A stretch of 64,000 nt of DNA, taken from assembly GCF_000757905.1 (NCBI RefSeq), contig NZ_JRLH01000008.1, one strand, 5' to 3'. A program made the position numbers and the translations under genes. This stretch comes from Arsenophonus nilaparvatae. GTDB lineage: Bacteria; Pseudomonadota; Gammaproteobacteria; Enterobacterales; Enterobacteriaceae. Below the pieces are notes generated by a model that ran no database searches, had not been told where the DNA came from, and saw only the letters and a program-made list of their open reading frames with translations. Shown here piece after piece: positions 48,356-57,371 of this stretch (position 1 is its first letter; each line of letters begins with the position of its first letter).

Positions 48356-48793
48356 TTACTTTTTGCCGCGGGCTAGAGGTAAATTTTCGCTAGACCAGCC
48401 GGTAATTCCTTCTTTTAGAATAAAGACACGTTCAAAACCATATTGCACCAGTTGTTCAGCTGGTTTAGATGCTTCCATGCCATTTGCTGAGACAACAATA
48501 ATGGGTTTTTGCTTATGTTTTTCCAATTCTCCGATATTATTGTCTTTAATCTCTGATGGCGTCAGGTTAATTGAATCAATAATGTGTCCTTTACGAAAAT
48601 CGTCACGGGAACGTAAATCAATACTGATCGCTTCTTCTTTATTAATCAATTGTATCGCTTGGGCACGGGTGATATTTTTTGTTTTAGCGAACAAACCCTT
48701 AAAGGTTAAGATAATTACAGCGATCAGCAAAGCGATCCAGGCCAGACTGAGTATTGGATGTCGGCTAATAAATTGCATGATTTCTTGCATCAT
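48356..48793 (-). CDS. yibN: Membrane-anchored rhodanese-like protein YibN
   Basis: 145 residues: one N-terminal membrane helix (LSLAWIALLIAVIILTFKGL) then a rhodanese-like domain with SIDLRSRDDFRKGHIIDSIN and the ending VFILKEGITGWSSENLPL. Where an active rhodanese has its catalytic cysteine, this protein reads VVSANGMEAS, so sulphur-transfer activity is unlikely. The E. coli protein is also degenerate there. It heads the secB-gpsA-cysE block. The function of YibN is not settled. Confidence 0.92.
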   Translation of the reverse strand: MMQEIMQFISRHPILSLAWIALLIAVIILTFKGLFAKTKNITRAQAIQLINKEEAISIDLRSRDDFRKGHIIDSINLTPSEIKDNNIGELEKHKQKPIIVVSANGMEASKPAEQLVQYGFERVFILKEGITGWSSENLPLARGKK

Positions 48794-49133
48794 GTGGGGT
48801 AATTACTCCCGTAGTTAGTAATAGATAGATCTAGATTGCAAAGTATACCTTTGTCGCTGCGCAATTACAGCCAATTTGCAAAAATGACTAGGTTTTTTTG
48901 CAAATTAGTGTTCATACCGGCGATATTTGCCAGCGATATCAGTTAATTGATACCACTTAAAAAGTAGCTGAATGAAAGTAATATTAATAATAACCTATAG
49001 TTATTTTATAATTTGTTGTATAAATGAAGAAATTAAGTTTTTTCAGTATTATCCTAAAAGAAGCAGAAATGTTTACTAATTATATTAATTGTCAATAATT
49101 TTAAGTGATATTGTTTCAGGATGCTGAACTAAG
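48794..49133. other. Intergenic region between yibN and envC, where gpmM is expected
   Basis: In E. coli, gpmM (phosphoglycerate mutase) precedes envC in this position. Here 340 bp contain no trace of it that I can read. A perfect 12-bp inverted repeat (AATTTGCAAAAA 48873-48884, TTTTTGCAAATT 48895-48906) is the only structure. Confidence 0.5.
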
Positions 49134-50423
49134 ATGAACAATACCAGCCGATATGGTTTAATCCTAATCCTTTTGGCTCTACTAAAGAGAGTAGTGGTTA
49201 AGTCGTTACTCTGTGTCTCGCTATTTCTTATCTGGCCATTGATTACCACAGCCAATCCCATCAGTGACAATAAAGTAAAACTGAAAGATCTGTTATCAAA
49301 TATTGCAGAAAAAGAGAAAAGTGTTAAACAGCAGCAAGCTGAAAGAAATCATTTACTTGATCAATTGAAAAATCAGGAAAAAAATATTGCTGCTGCTGGA
49401 CGAGCATTACATGAAACACGGAAAAAACTTTCGCAGTTAGCAAAAGAACTAACGCAATTAAATGAAAATATTAGCCGTTTACAACAGCAAAAACAGCTCC
49501 ATGAAACATTATTAGCTAAGCAGCTCGATGCCGCGTTTCGATTAGGCCAGCAAAAAGGGATTGAATTGTTATTTAAAGGTGAACAAGGACAACGAGAAGA
49601 GCGTATTTTAGCCTATTATAGCTACTTAAATGCAGCCAGAGAGCAAACGATTATTAAATTGCAGCAAACAACGACCTTACTTGCTGAGCAGAAACAACAA
49701 AAGCAGCAAACGCAATTGGCACAGAAAAAAAACTTAGCCAAACAAGATCAAGAAAAGAAAACGCTAGATTCGGCGCAGGATGCTAGAAAGAAAACTCTGA
49801 TATCGTTGGAATCGACTTTAAAAGCGGAGCAAAAAAGTTTGGCGGTGATGAAACGTAACGAAACACTGTTGCGTAGTAAAATCGCTAGAGCTGAACGAGA
49901 GGCAAAAGTTAGAGCGGAAAGGGAAGCGAAAGAGGCGGCACGTATACGAGCAAAACAACGACAGGCACAGCAAAAAGGAACCACTTATCGTCCAACTGAA
50001 GATGAGCGGGCTCTGATGGCGCGTACTGGCGGTTTAGGCCGTCCTGTTGGTCAGGCTCTGTGGCCGGTTCATGGCCAGATCCTTCATCACTATGGTGACA
50101 GTATTTCCGATGAATTACGCTGGAAGGGTATGGTAATCAATGCCGCTGAAGGAACAGAGGTTAAAGCCATTTCTGCCGGCCGTGTTTTACTGGCTGATTG
50201 GCTACAAGGCTATGGTTTGGTGGTGGTTATTGATCATGGTCAGGGAGATATGAGTTTATATGGTTATAACCAGAGTGCATTGGTGAATGTTGGTCAACAG
50301 GTTCGTTCGGGTCAGCCTGTTGCGTTAGTGGGTAGTAGTGGTGGACAGCAACGTTCCTCACTCTATTTTGAGATCCGTCGTCAAGGTAAAACCGTTAATC
50401 CACAGCCTTGGTTAGGGAGATAA
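49134..50423 (+). CDS. envC: Murein hydrolase activator EnvC
   Basis: 429 residues with an N-terminal signal (VVKSLLCVSLFLIWPLITTA). A long Gln/Lys-rich coiled coil (about 45-280) normally docks to FtsEX. A C-terminal LytM domain (about 305-429) follows, containing GLVVVIDHGQGDMSLYGYNQ. The M23 zinc ligands are degenerate: the final HxH is replaced, with SSLYFEIRR at that site, as in other EnvC. The protein therefore activates amidases AmiA/AmiB at the septum and does not cut murein itself. It is followed at once by yibQ. Confidence 0.95.
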   Translation: MNNTSRYGLILILLALLKRVVVKSLLCVSLFLIWPLITTANPISDNKVKLKDLLSNIAEKEKSVKQQQAERNHLLDQLKNQEKNIAAAGRALHETRKKLSQLAKELTQLNENISRLQQQKQLHETLLAKQLDAAFRLGQQKGIELLFKGEQGQREERILAYYSYLNAAREQTIIKLQQTTTLLAEQKQQKQQTQLAQKKNLAKQDQEKKTLDSAQDARKKTLISLESTLKAEQKSLAVMKRNETLLRSKIARAEREAKVRAEREAKEAARIRAKQRQAQQKGTTYRPTEDERALMARTGGLGRPVGQALWPVHGQILHHYGDSISDELRWKGMVINAAEGTEVKAISAGRVLLADWLQGYGLVVVIDHGQGDMSLYGYNQSALVNVGQQVRSGQPVALVGSSGGQQRSSLYFEIRRQGKTVNPQPWLGR

Positions 50424-50425
50424 CA

Positions 50426-51406
50426 GTGCAAAAGCGGATGGTTTTGATAATCATGCTTCTATTGTTACTTGTGAGTGGACAAGTCAATGCTGGCAAATTA
50501 GCCATTGTGATTGATGATATTGGTTATCGTAAAACGGAAGACAATCAGGTATTAGCTTTGCCGGTGGCACTTTCGATTGCCATTTTACCAGACTCCCCTT
50601 ATGGCAGAGAAATGGCCGAAAAAGCTTATCAACAAGGGCGAGAAATTTTAATTCACATGCCGATGAAGCCGATTAGCCATCAACCACTGGAAAAAAATAC
50701 CTTAACGCCTGAGATGAGTGCCAGTGAAATAGAGCAGCATATCGCTGCTGCGATTAAGCGAGTGCCTCACGCCAAAGGTATGAATAATCATATGGGCAGT
50801 GCGATGACGGCTGATTTAGCGGCTATGATAAATGTTATGCGCGTGCTTTCGCATTATGATCTCTATTTTCTCGATAGTGTGACGATAGCAAACACTAGGG
50901 TCAATGAAGCGGCTAAAGTTTTTACGTTGCCAACCTTACGTCGCAACGTTTTTTTAGATGATATAAAAGCAGAAGTACAAATTCGTAAACAGTTTGCCCA
51001 TGCCATTTCATTTGCCCGTAAGCATGGTAGCAGTATTGTTATTGGTCACCCTTATCCTGCTACCATTGATGTGTTACAACAAACATTATTTAAGTTACCT
51101 GATGATATTGAACTAGTGGCGGTTAGTACTCTACTTAACAATAACATAAAAGATAAATTGGCAAGTCAAACGGTTAGACAAAATCCAGAGAAAGTTCCGG
51201 TGCGACCCTTGGCATTGCCGAAAGTTGTCAGCGGTTACTGCGAAATATCACCAGTCACAAAAGCATTATCGGGTATTGATTTAATGATATATTTTGTCGA
51301 TGCGATGTATCGTGATCCTGACTTAAAAAAACTATTTACTGAACAGAGAAAGCCACTGTTTGGCAAAATGTTTCACCATATTAATATGATAACAACTGAC
51401 CACTAA
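50426..51406 (+). CDS. yibQ: YibQ, divergent polysaccharide deacetylase family protein
   Basis: The GTG at 50426, 2 bp after the envC stop and 8 nt after GGGAG, is the best start; a TTG at 50408 inside envC is rejected. About 326 residues with a signal peptide (MVLIIMLLLLLVSGQVNA), then KLAIVIDDIGYRKTEDNQVL, LIHMPMKPISHQP and GMNNHMGSAMTAD. These are the DD and HxxxH-like elements of the YibQ (DUF610) family, which has a carbohydrate-deacetylase fold. The periplasmic substrate is unknown. The envC-yibQ coupling hints at a cell-wall role. Confidence 0.92.
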   Translation: MQKRMVLIIMLLLLLVSGQVNAGKLAIVIDDIGYRKTEDNQVLALPVALSIAILPDSPYGREMAEKAYQQGREILIHMPMKPISHQPLEKNTLTPEMSASEIEQHIAAAIKRVPHAKGMNNHMGSAMTADLAAMINVMRVLSHYDLYFLDSVTIANTRVNEAAKVFTLPTLRRNVFLDDIKAEVQIRKQFAHAISFARKHGSSIVIGHPYPATIDVLQQTLFKLPDDIELVAVSTLLNNNIKDKLASQTVRQNPEKVPVRPLALPKVVSGYCEISPVTKALSGIDLMIYFVDAMYRDPDLKKLFTEQRKPLFGKMFHHINMITTDH

Positions 51407-51486
51407 GTCATATTACTATATTCGAATGAAAAAACTTGTCATAATACTTTTTTTTCATCTCTTTAATAAATAAGTAAAAATTGTAT

Positions 51487-51861
51487 TTATACGCTTTTTG
51501 AGACAAAAACTATGCCGGTACAAATAAATGCTAAACCGATTATTCTAATAAAATTTACATTTTCTTTTAAAAAGAAATATCCTATGCAAGCAGTTATAAT
51601 ATAGCCAATTGAGAGTAGTGGGTATGCAAGACTTACTTCAACTTTTGCAAGAACTGCCATCCACAAACCGATGCTTAATACATAGCATAATAATGCAGAT
51701 ACGAACCAGTAGTTTAATGCTAAAGATAGCGAAAAGTTAAAAAATCCAAGGAAATTTGTTGGAATAGCATTTATTGTTAGCATTGTTTTTTTCAAAAAAA
51801 TTTGAGCTAAAGCGTTAAGACAAACACTTGTTAATGCTATTGTAAATATGAATATATTCAT
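51487..51861 (-). CDS. Small four-helix EamA/SMR-type membrane carrier
   Basis: 124 residues with four hydrophobic helices. LAQIFLKKTML in helix 1, AYPLLSIGYIITACIGYFFL and IRIIGLAFICTGIVFVSKS at the end are typical of SMR/ArnE-ArnF-like proteins of the drug/metabolite superfamily. ArnE/F flip undecaprenyl-linked sugars, and the neighbouring GT-C-like gene fits a role in LPS or glycan decoration. Drug efflux is the alternative. It lies 60 bp downstream of that gene on the same strand, so they are probably co-transcribed. Confidence 0.78.
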   Translation of the reverse strand: MNIFIFTIALTSVCLNALAQIFLKKTMLTINAIPTNFLGFFNFSLSLALNYWFVSALLCYVLSIGLWMAVLAKVEVSLAYPLLSIGYIITACIGYFFLKENVNFIRIIGLAFICTGIVFVSKSV

Positions 51862-51921
51862 AGTTAATTTTTCTTCTGTAGAGTCTATTCCTTTTGGAAA
51901 TAGATTTTATTTATAGGCATT

Positions 51922-53709
51922 TTATAGTGGATGTTTTTTATTATTTAAACAATTATATAGTAGTTTTTGTGGTTCCTCATTATATTTCATGAGATATTGT
52001 TTTCTACTAAAAGAGTAACCTCCAGCTGTTACAGGGGTGTTGAAGATTGTTTTAATCGCATATTCATTAATATTACTACCGAATTCTTTTAAGATTTCAG
52101 CTGATAGACTCCTTGGACCATTTGGTTCGAACAAAATCCATGCTTTTGCTAATTTTTCACAAGATGTATTTCTTAATATAAGAGAAGCAAATATATTACT
52201 TCCTGCATATCCACCTATCAGCCAAGGTTGACCAATACTTTTTGCCTTTAAAAGATAAATAATTGTAGGAGATTGTCCTGTTAAATCAATAATATAATCT
52301 CCTTCCTTTAAGCCTGATTTTTTCGCTTGATATTCAGCTGTTTTAATGTATTCACAGACATTACTTCCTAGTTTTAAAATATTATTATTTATTAAATTAC
52401 ATGTATAATTATTAGTTTTTATAGCTGGTTGCCTATAAGGGCGTTCAGATATATATTGATTTAACAGCATAAAGGTAATTAATTGAGTAAAAAAAGAAAA
52501 AAATAACATTAAATTATTTTTATCTTTTTCAACTGAATTTAATATAAGGATACTTGCTAATATCCAAAAGTATGAATATAAAGATTGAGTTTGCCAATAA
52601 TTACCATCTGTTCCTATAGTACAAACATAAGGCATTGATAGCATAATTATAACTAAAGATAAATTTTCCCAATTAATATTAATCTTGTTAAAATAGAGTA
52701 AAATAATACTAATAATACAGCTAATAGGGGTAAATATAAGAATTAATCTATCTGAAAAAATATTTATATAATTATTTGGAGATAAAATACAAAATAATAA
52801 TATAGAAAGCCCAGTTATAAAAAAAATATAGAGTATATATTTATGTAACAAATTTTTTATTAATAAATAAAAAAATATAACCTCAAATATAATTATGAAA
52901 AAAATATAATTAATATTTAATGGGGGAAAAGTATCAAATCTAAATAGGTTAGCAAAAGTATGACCATTAGCCAGAGAAAATTGTAGCTTAATACTTTCTA
53001 TTATACGATCAGAAAATGAGATTATTGAACCATCTATTAAATAACACGATAATAAAAGTAATATTATTGCAGTGCATATGGATATAACTGTATGAAGAGT
53101 AAATAATTTTTTAATAAAAAATAGATAAACGACAAAAATAATAGCAAGTAACATTGCGGAGCTCGGTTTTCCCATAAAGCATAACCAACCGCCGACTCCT
53201 ATAAAAATTGCACCAATGATTTTTTCATATCGATTATCACTTTCTATTTTTACTATTTTTAATAGACCAATAAGAGATAGGATTACACTTTGAAATGTTA
53301 ATATATTATAATTAGGAGTTAAAATGCCAATGGAAAAAAATAAAAGAGAAGTACAAGCAATAGCAATATTTAACACGAAGGGCTTTTCGTTCACTATATT
53401 GATTTTTTTTATTAAGAAAAAGGCCAATGAAAATGTTAGTAGTACGTTAAAAATTCTTAGTAAAACAATATTTTCATTAAAGAGTACATAGAAAGGATGA
53501 TAAATAAATCCAAATAAAGTAATTGGTAAATTAAATGTATATTCATATGGGTAAGCTATATAATTTAAATAAGCACCTTCATCAGAAAAATCAAGTCCAT
53601 ATTTAGCATAATGTAAAAACCAAAAAATCGTTAGCACAGAAAAAAATAAATTGATAAAAATCAGTATATTATTATTTTTATTTATGAAGTTAGGTTTCAC
53701 ACCTATCAT
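51922..53709 (-). CDS. Polytopic GT-C-type glycosyltransferase candidate
   Basis: About 595 residues from the ATG at 53709, which has GGAG 7 nt upstream; an ATG at 53772 has none. The first periplasmic loop contains LDFSDEGAYLNY, an Asp-Glu motif in the position of the catalytic acid of GT-C enzymes. About eleven hydrophobic helices follow, then a soluble C-terminal domain (about 445-595) with EGDYIIDLTGQSPTIIYLL. GT-C enzymes use polyprenyl-phosphate sugars on the periplasmic face. Acceptor and sugar are unknown. A+T content is very high even for this genome, suggesting transfer or weak selection. Confidence 0.6.
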   Translation of the reverse strand: MIGVKPNFINKNNNILIFINLFFSVLTIFWFLHYAKYGLDFSDEGAYLNYIAYPYEYTFNLPITLFGFIYHPFYVLFNENIVLLRIFNVLLTFSLAFFLIKKINIVNEKPFVLNIAIACTSLLFFSIGILTPNYNILTFQSVILSLIGLLKIVKIESDNRYEKIIGAIFIGVGGWLCFMGKPSSAMLLAIIFVVYLFFIKKLFTLHTVISICTAIILLLLSCYLIDGSIISFSDRIIESIKLQFSLANGHTFANLFRFDTFPPLNINYIFFIIIFEVIFFYLLIKNLLHKYILYIFFITGLSILLFCILSPNNYINIFSDRLILIFTPISCIISIILLYFNKININWENLSLVIIMLSMPYVCTIGTDGNYWQTQSLYSYFWILASILILNSVEKDKNNLMLFFSFFTQLITFMLLNQYISERPYRQPAIKTNNYTCNLINNNILKLGSNVCEYIKTAEYQAKKSGLKEGDYIIDLTGQSPTIIYLLKAKSIGQPWLIGGYAGSNIFASLILRNTSCEKLAKAWILFEPNGPRSLSAEILKEFGSNINEYAIKTIFNTPVTAGGYSFSRKQYLMKYNEEPQKLLYNCLNNKKHPL

Positions 53710-53772
53710 TCTATTTCTCCGTGTTATTTTAGAAAAAACATAGTTAAAAAAGATAGCCATTTTTTCTATCAT

Positions 53773-54230
53773 TTTATATGTATTTATACTTCTATTCTTG
53801 TTTGTGTTGCTTATTTGTATAGTCTACATTGCTTATAGATTATGAAGTATATTTGATTATTATTACATTTGGTACATTAAAATTTTCTAATTTTTGTTAA
53901 TTAATTCATAATGATAGCATCAAAAATTTTTGAAAATAAATGATAATGCCAATTGAGACTATATCACGAAAAGTGAAATTGGAAAAGAATCACTCATAAA
54001 TAGGGTAAGTAATGGCTATCCTATTCTATATAACAATAGAATAAGAGATTATTTGTTACTGAAAGAATCAGTCTTTACTAAGGAATTAAATAATAATAAG
54101 AGAGAACATGGTGCAAGTATGTTTATTGCTTTTAAATGTGTCGTAATAAGTTACTGTGGTTAACGTGGGATAAATGTTATTATCACCTAATATAAGCAAC
54201 AATGATCTCGATTGAGTAGAGGTAAATCCA
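53773..54230. other. Intergenic region before hldD
   Basis: About 460 bp between divergent genes. No gene is seen. A short inverted repeat (ATTCTAT/ATAGAAT near 54021-54041) and the hldD ribosome-binding site (GAGG) are the only signals. Confidence 0.4.
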
Positions 54231-55169
54231 ATGATCATAGTCACGGGTGGGGCTGGTTTTATTGGCAGCAACATTGTTAAAGCACTGAATGATATAGGGC
54301 GTAGCGACATTCTGGTGGTCGATAATCTTAAAAATGGCGCTAAATTTGTTAATTTAGTCGATTTAGATATTGCAGATTATATCGACAAAGAAGATTTTAT
54401 TGCCAGTATAATGGCTGGTGATAATATTGGTGAAGTTGACGCAGTTTTTCATGAAGGCGCTTGTTCATCTACCACTGAGTGGAATGGTCAGTATATGATG
54501 AATAATAACTATGAATATTCGAAAGAGTTACTTCATTACTGTATTGAACGAGATATTGCGTTTTTGTATGCTTCTTCGGCTGCAACTTATGGTGGGCGCA
54601 GTGATCATTTTATTGAAGAGCGGCAATATGAAAAACCATTAAATGTATATGGTTATTCCAAGTTTTTATTTGATCAATATGTTCGTGGGCTTTTACCACA
54701 AATTACTTCACAAGTTTGTGGCTTCCGTTATTTTAATGTTTATGGTCCGCGTGAGGGGCATAAGGGGAGCATGGCCAGTGTCGCTTTCCATTTAAATAGC
54801 CAAATCAATCAAGGGCAAAGGCCAAAACTTTTTGCCGGTAGTGAAAAATTCAAACGTGATTTTATTCATGTCAGTGATGTTGCTGCGGTTAATTTATGGT
54901 GTTGGCAAAATAAAATCTCCGGCATATTTAACTGCGGTACCGGTAAGGCGGACTCTTTTCAGGCGGTAGCTGATGCGGTAATCGCTTTTTATCAGGAAAA
55001 AAAACTGGCAGTGGAATATATTGCCTTTCCTGATAAATTGAAAGGTTGTTATCAGGCATTTACCGAAGCAGATCTCACCAAATTACGTGCTACGGGTTAC
55101 GATAAACCGTTCAAAACTGTGGCGGAAGGGGTTGCTGACTATATGCAATGGTTAAATTGCAATGATTAA
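54231..55169 (+). CDS. hldD: ADP-L-glycero-D-manno-heptose 6-epimerase
   Basis: 312 residues (E. coli HldD 310). It converts ADP-D,D-heptose to ADP-L,D-heptose for the LPS inner core. NADP-binding MIIVTGGAGFIGSN, FHEGACSSTTEWNG, the catalytic Tyr/Lys in YGYSKFLFDQ and FRYFNVYGPREGHKGSMAS are all intact. It is first in the hldD-waaF-waaC operon, with 11 bp before waaF. Confidence 0.97.
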   Translation: MIIVTGGAGFIGSNIVKALNDIGRSDILVVDNLKNGAKFVNLVDLDIADYIDKEDFIASIMAGDNIGEVDAVFHEGACSSTTEWNGQYMMNNNYEYSKELLHYCIERDIAFLYASSAATYGGRSDHFIEERQYEKPLNVYGYSKFLFDQYVRGLLPQITSQVCGFRYFNVYGPREGHKGSMASVAFHLNSQINQGQRPKLFAGSEKFKRDFIHVSDVAAVNLWCWQNKISGIFNCGTGKADSFQAVADAVIAFYQEKKLAVEYIAFPDKLKGCYQAFTEADLTKLRATGYDKPFKTVAEGVADYMQWLNCND

Positions 55170-55180
55170 ATGGAAATAGT

Positions 55181-56227
55181 ATGAAGATACTGGTAGTTGG
55201 CCCGTCATGGGTGGGCGATATGATGATGTCGCAGAGTCTTTACCGTACTTTGAAGACCCTACACCCAGACGCAGAAATTGATGTTATGGCACCTGATTGG
55301 TGTCGGCCACTATTAAACAAAATGCCTGAAGTCAGGCAGGCCATATCGATGCCTTTGGGCCATGGTCGTTTAGCTATCAGTGTACGTCGCCAGCTTGGTA
55401 TTCATTTACGTACTCAGAGTTATGATCAAGCCTATATTTTACCCAACTCTTTTAAATCTGCGCTGGTGCCTTTTTTTGCCAAAATACCAATACGGACAGG
55501 ATGGCGCGGTGAGATGCGTTATTGGTTGCTGAATGATATTCGCCTATTAGATAAAGCCGCTTTTCCACAAATGGTTCAGCGTTATGTGGCTTTAGCTTAT
55601 CAAAAAGGCACTGTTAACAACGCCGATGAGATCCCCAAGCCTATTTTATGGCCGCAACTTGCGGTGACAGAAACAGAGATTGTCCAGAGTAAACGCATTT
55701 TTCATATTCCAGAACAGTTACCGATTATCGGTTTTTGTCCAGGTGCAGAATTTGGCCCAGCTAAACGCTGGCCAGCTTATCATTATGCTGAGTTGGCGCA
55801 ATTATTATTTGCTGCCCATGGTTATCAAATTTTAATCTTTGGCTCGCAAAAAGATAGTCGTATCGGTGAAGATATTCGACAGTCACTTTCTGCAGATTGT
55901 CGGCAGCATTGTTTTAATTTGGCAGGTAAAACAACCCTTGAGCAGGCAGTTAATCTACTGGCATCTTGTCGAGCTGTGGTGACCAATGATTCCGGGTTAA
56001 TGCATATTGCGGCAGCATTAAATCGGCCTTTGGTAGCACTTTATGGGCCAAGTAGTCCTGATTTTACGCCACCATTGTCAAATCGAGTAGAAATTATCCG
56101 TTTAATATCCGGTTATCATAAGGTGAGGAAAGGTAGCGCAGAAAGTGGCTATCATCAAAGTTTGATTGATATAAAACCCGAATGCGTGTTCACCGCATTA
56201 ACTCAGTTATTGGCGGAGAGCCAATAG
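55181..56227 (+). CDS. waaF: ADP-heptose:LPS heptosyltransferase II
   Basis: 348-residue GT9 glycosyltransferase, cytoplasmic face. It adds the second L,D-heptose of the inner core. Start MKILVVGPSWVGDMMMSQSL, donor-site PGAEFGPAKRWPAYHYAEL and VVTNDSGLMHIAAALNRP are characteristic. The stop lies 2 bp before the waaC ATG. Confidence 0.97.
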   Translation: MKILVVGPSWVGDMMMSQSLYRTLKTLHPDAEIDVMAPDWCRPLLNKMPEVRQAISMPLGHGRLAISVRRQLGIHLRTQSYDQAYILPNSFKSALVPFFAKIPIRTGWRGEMRYWLLNDIRLLDKAAFPQMVQRYVALAYQKGTVNNADEIPKPILWPQLAVTETEIVQSKRIFHIPEQLPIIGFCPGAEFGPAKRWPAYHYAELAQLLFAAHGYQILIFGSQKDSRIGEDIRQSLSADCRQHCFNLAGKTTLEQAVNLLASCRAVVTNDSGLMHIAAALNRPLVALYGPSSPDFTPPLSNRVEIIRLISGYHKVRKGSAESGYHQSLIDIKPECVFTALTQLLAESQ

Positions 56228-56229
56228 CC

Positions 56230-57204
56230 ATGAAAGTGTTGATTGTTAAAACCTCATCGATGGGTGATGTATTGCATACTTTACCTGCACTGACTGATGC
56301 AGTTATGCGCTATCCTGATATTCAGTTTGATTGGGTTGTTGAAGAAAATTTTGTCGAAATTCCACGCTGGCATCATGCTGTTAAGCGAGTTATTCCGGTA
56401 GCTATTCGACGCTGGCGAAAAAGCTGGTTGGCAAAATCTGTCAGGCAGCAAAGAGCCGTTTTTCGTGCCCAATTGCAACAGCAAGAATATGATGCTGTGA
56501 TCGATGCACAAGGATTATTGAAAAGTGCTTTTTTGATCACACGGTTAGCTAGTGGTGTAAGTCATGGTTATGATTGGAAAAGTGCTCGCGAGCCTATAGC
56601 AAGCCTATTTTATGATTGTCGCTATAGTGTCAATAAACAGCTGCATGCGGTTGAACGTATCCGACAATTATTTGCTGATAGTTTACATTATAGTAAACCG
56701 ACTATTGTCGGTGATTATGGTATTGCAGCCTATTTTTCGCCCTCGGCTTTGGCAAAAGAAAACGATCCTTATATTATTTTTTTCCATGCCACCACACGTG
56801 ATGAGAAACATTGGCCTGAGTCCCATTGGCGACAATTGATCACCGCTGTAGCAGCTAAAGGCTTAACAGTTAAATTACCGTGGGGAACCAATCTGGAACA
56901 TCAACGTGCCCTGAGGCTGGCTGCTGGTTTTAAGCATGTTGAGGTATTGCCTAAACTGTCATTAGACAAATTAGCTCAACAAATTGTCGCAGCCAAAGCA
57001 GTCGTCTCTGTTGATACAGGATTAAGCCATTTAACCGCTGCACTGAGCAAACCGAATATTACCCTCTATGGCCCTACCGATCCGGGATTAATTGGCGGTT
57101 ATGGTGAAGCACAACAAGCAATTGTTTCAGCTGATGGCAATATGGCGACAATTAAACCGCATGAAATCTACCAACGATTAGTTTTAATAATAGACAATAA
57201 ATAG
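56230..57204 (+). CDS. waaC: ADP-heptose:LPS heptosyltransferase I
   Basis: 324 residues from the ATG at 56230 (GGAG upstream, inside waaF's end), matching E. coli WaaC MRVLIVKTSSMGDVLHTLPAL at the N-terminus. It attaches the first heptose to Kdo2-lipid A. GT9 features: AVIDAQGLLKSAFLITRLA, HATTRDEKHWPESHWRQL and SVDTGLSHLTAALSKPN. An in-frame upstream start at 56182 is rejected because it overlaps waaF and adds residues absent from the family. Confidence 0.96.
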   Translation: MKVLIVKTSSMGDVLHTLPALTDAVMRYPDIQFDWVVEENFVEIPRWHHAVKRVIPVAIRRWRKSWLAKSVRQQRAVFRAQLQQQEYDAVIDAQGLLKSAFLITRLASGVSHGYDWKSAREPIASLFYDCRYSVNKQLHAVERIRQLFADSLHYSKPTIVGDYGIAAYFSPSALAKENDPYIIFFHATTRDEKHWPESHWRQLITAVAAKGLTVKLPWGTNLEHQRALRLAAGFKHVEVLPKLSLDKLAQQIVAAKAVVSVDTGLSHLTAALSKPNITLYGPTDPGLIGGYGEAQQAIVSADGNMATIKPHEIYQRLVLIIDNK

Positions 57205-57328
57205 TGAAAATTTTTATCTATCTATTTGTTGACAGATAAGGCACAACCGAGCAAGGCAATTTACTCAGTTAAACTTAAGTTAGCTTTAGTAAAACTGTCA
57301 GGTTGATACAAATATAGGTATCAATTTT

Positions 57329-57364
57329 GTGACAATGAAAATTTTTTTCCTATTTCATTGTCAC
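57329..57364. terminator. Bidirectional terminator after waaC
   Basis: A perfect 12-bp stem (GTGACAATGAAA / TTTCATTGTCAC) with a 12-nt loop lies between convergent genes, with T-rich sequence on the waaC side. Confidence 0.75.
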
Positions 57365-57371
57365 TCTATTT

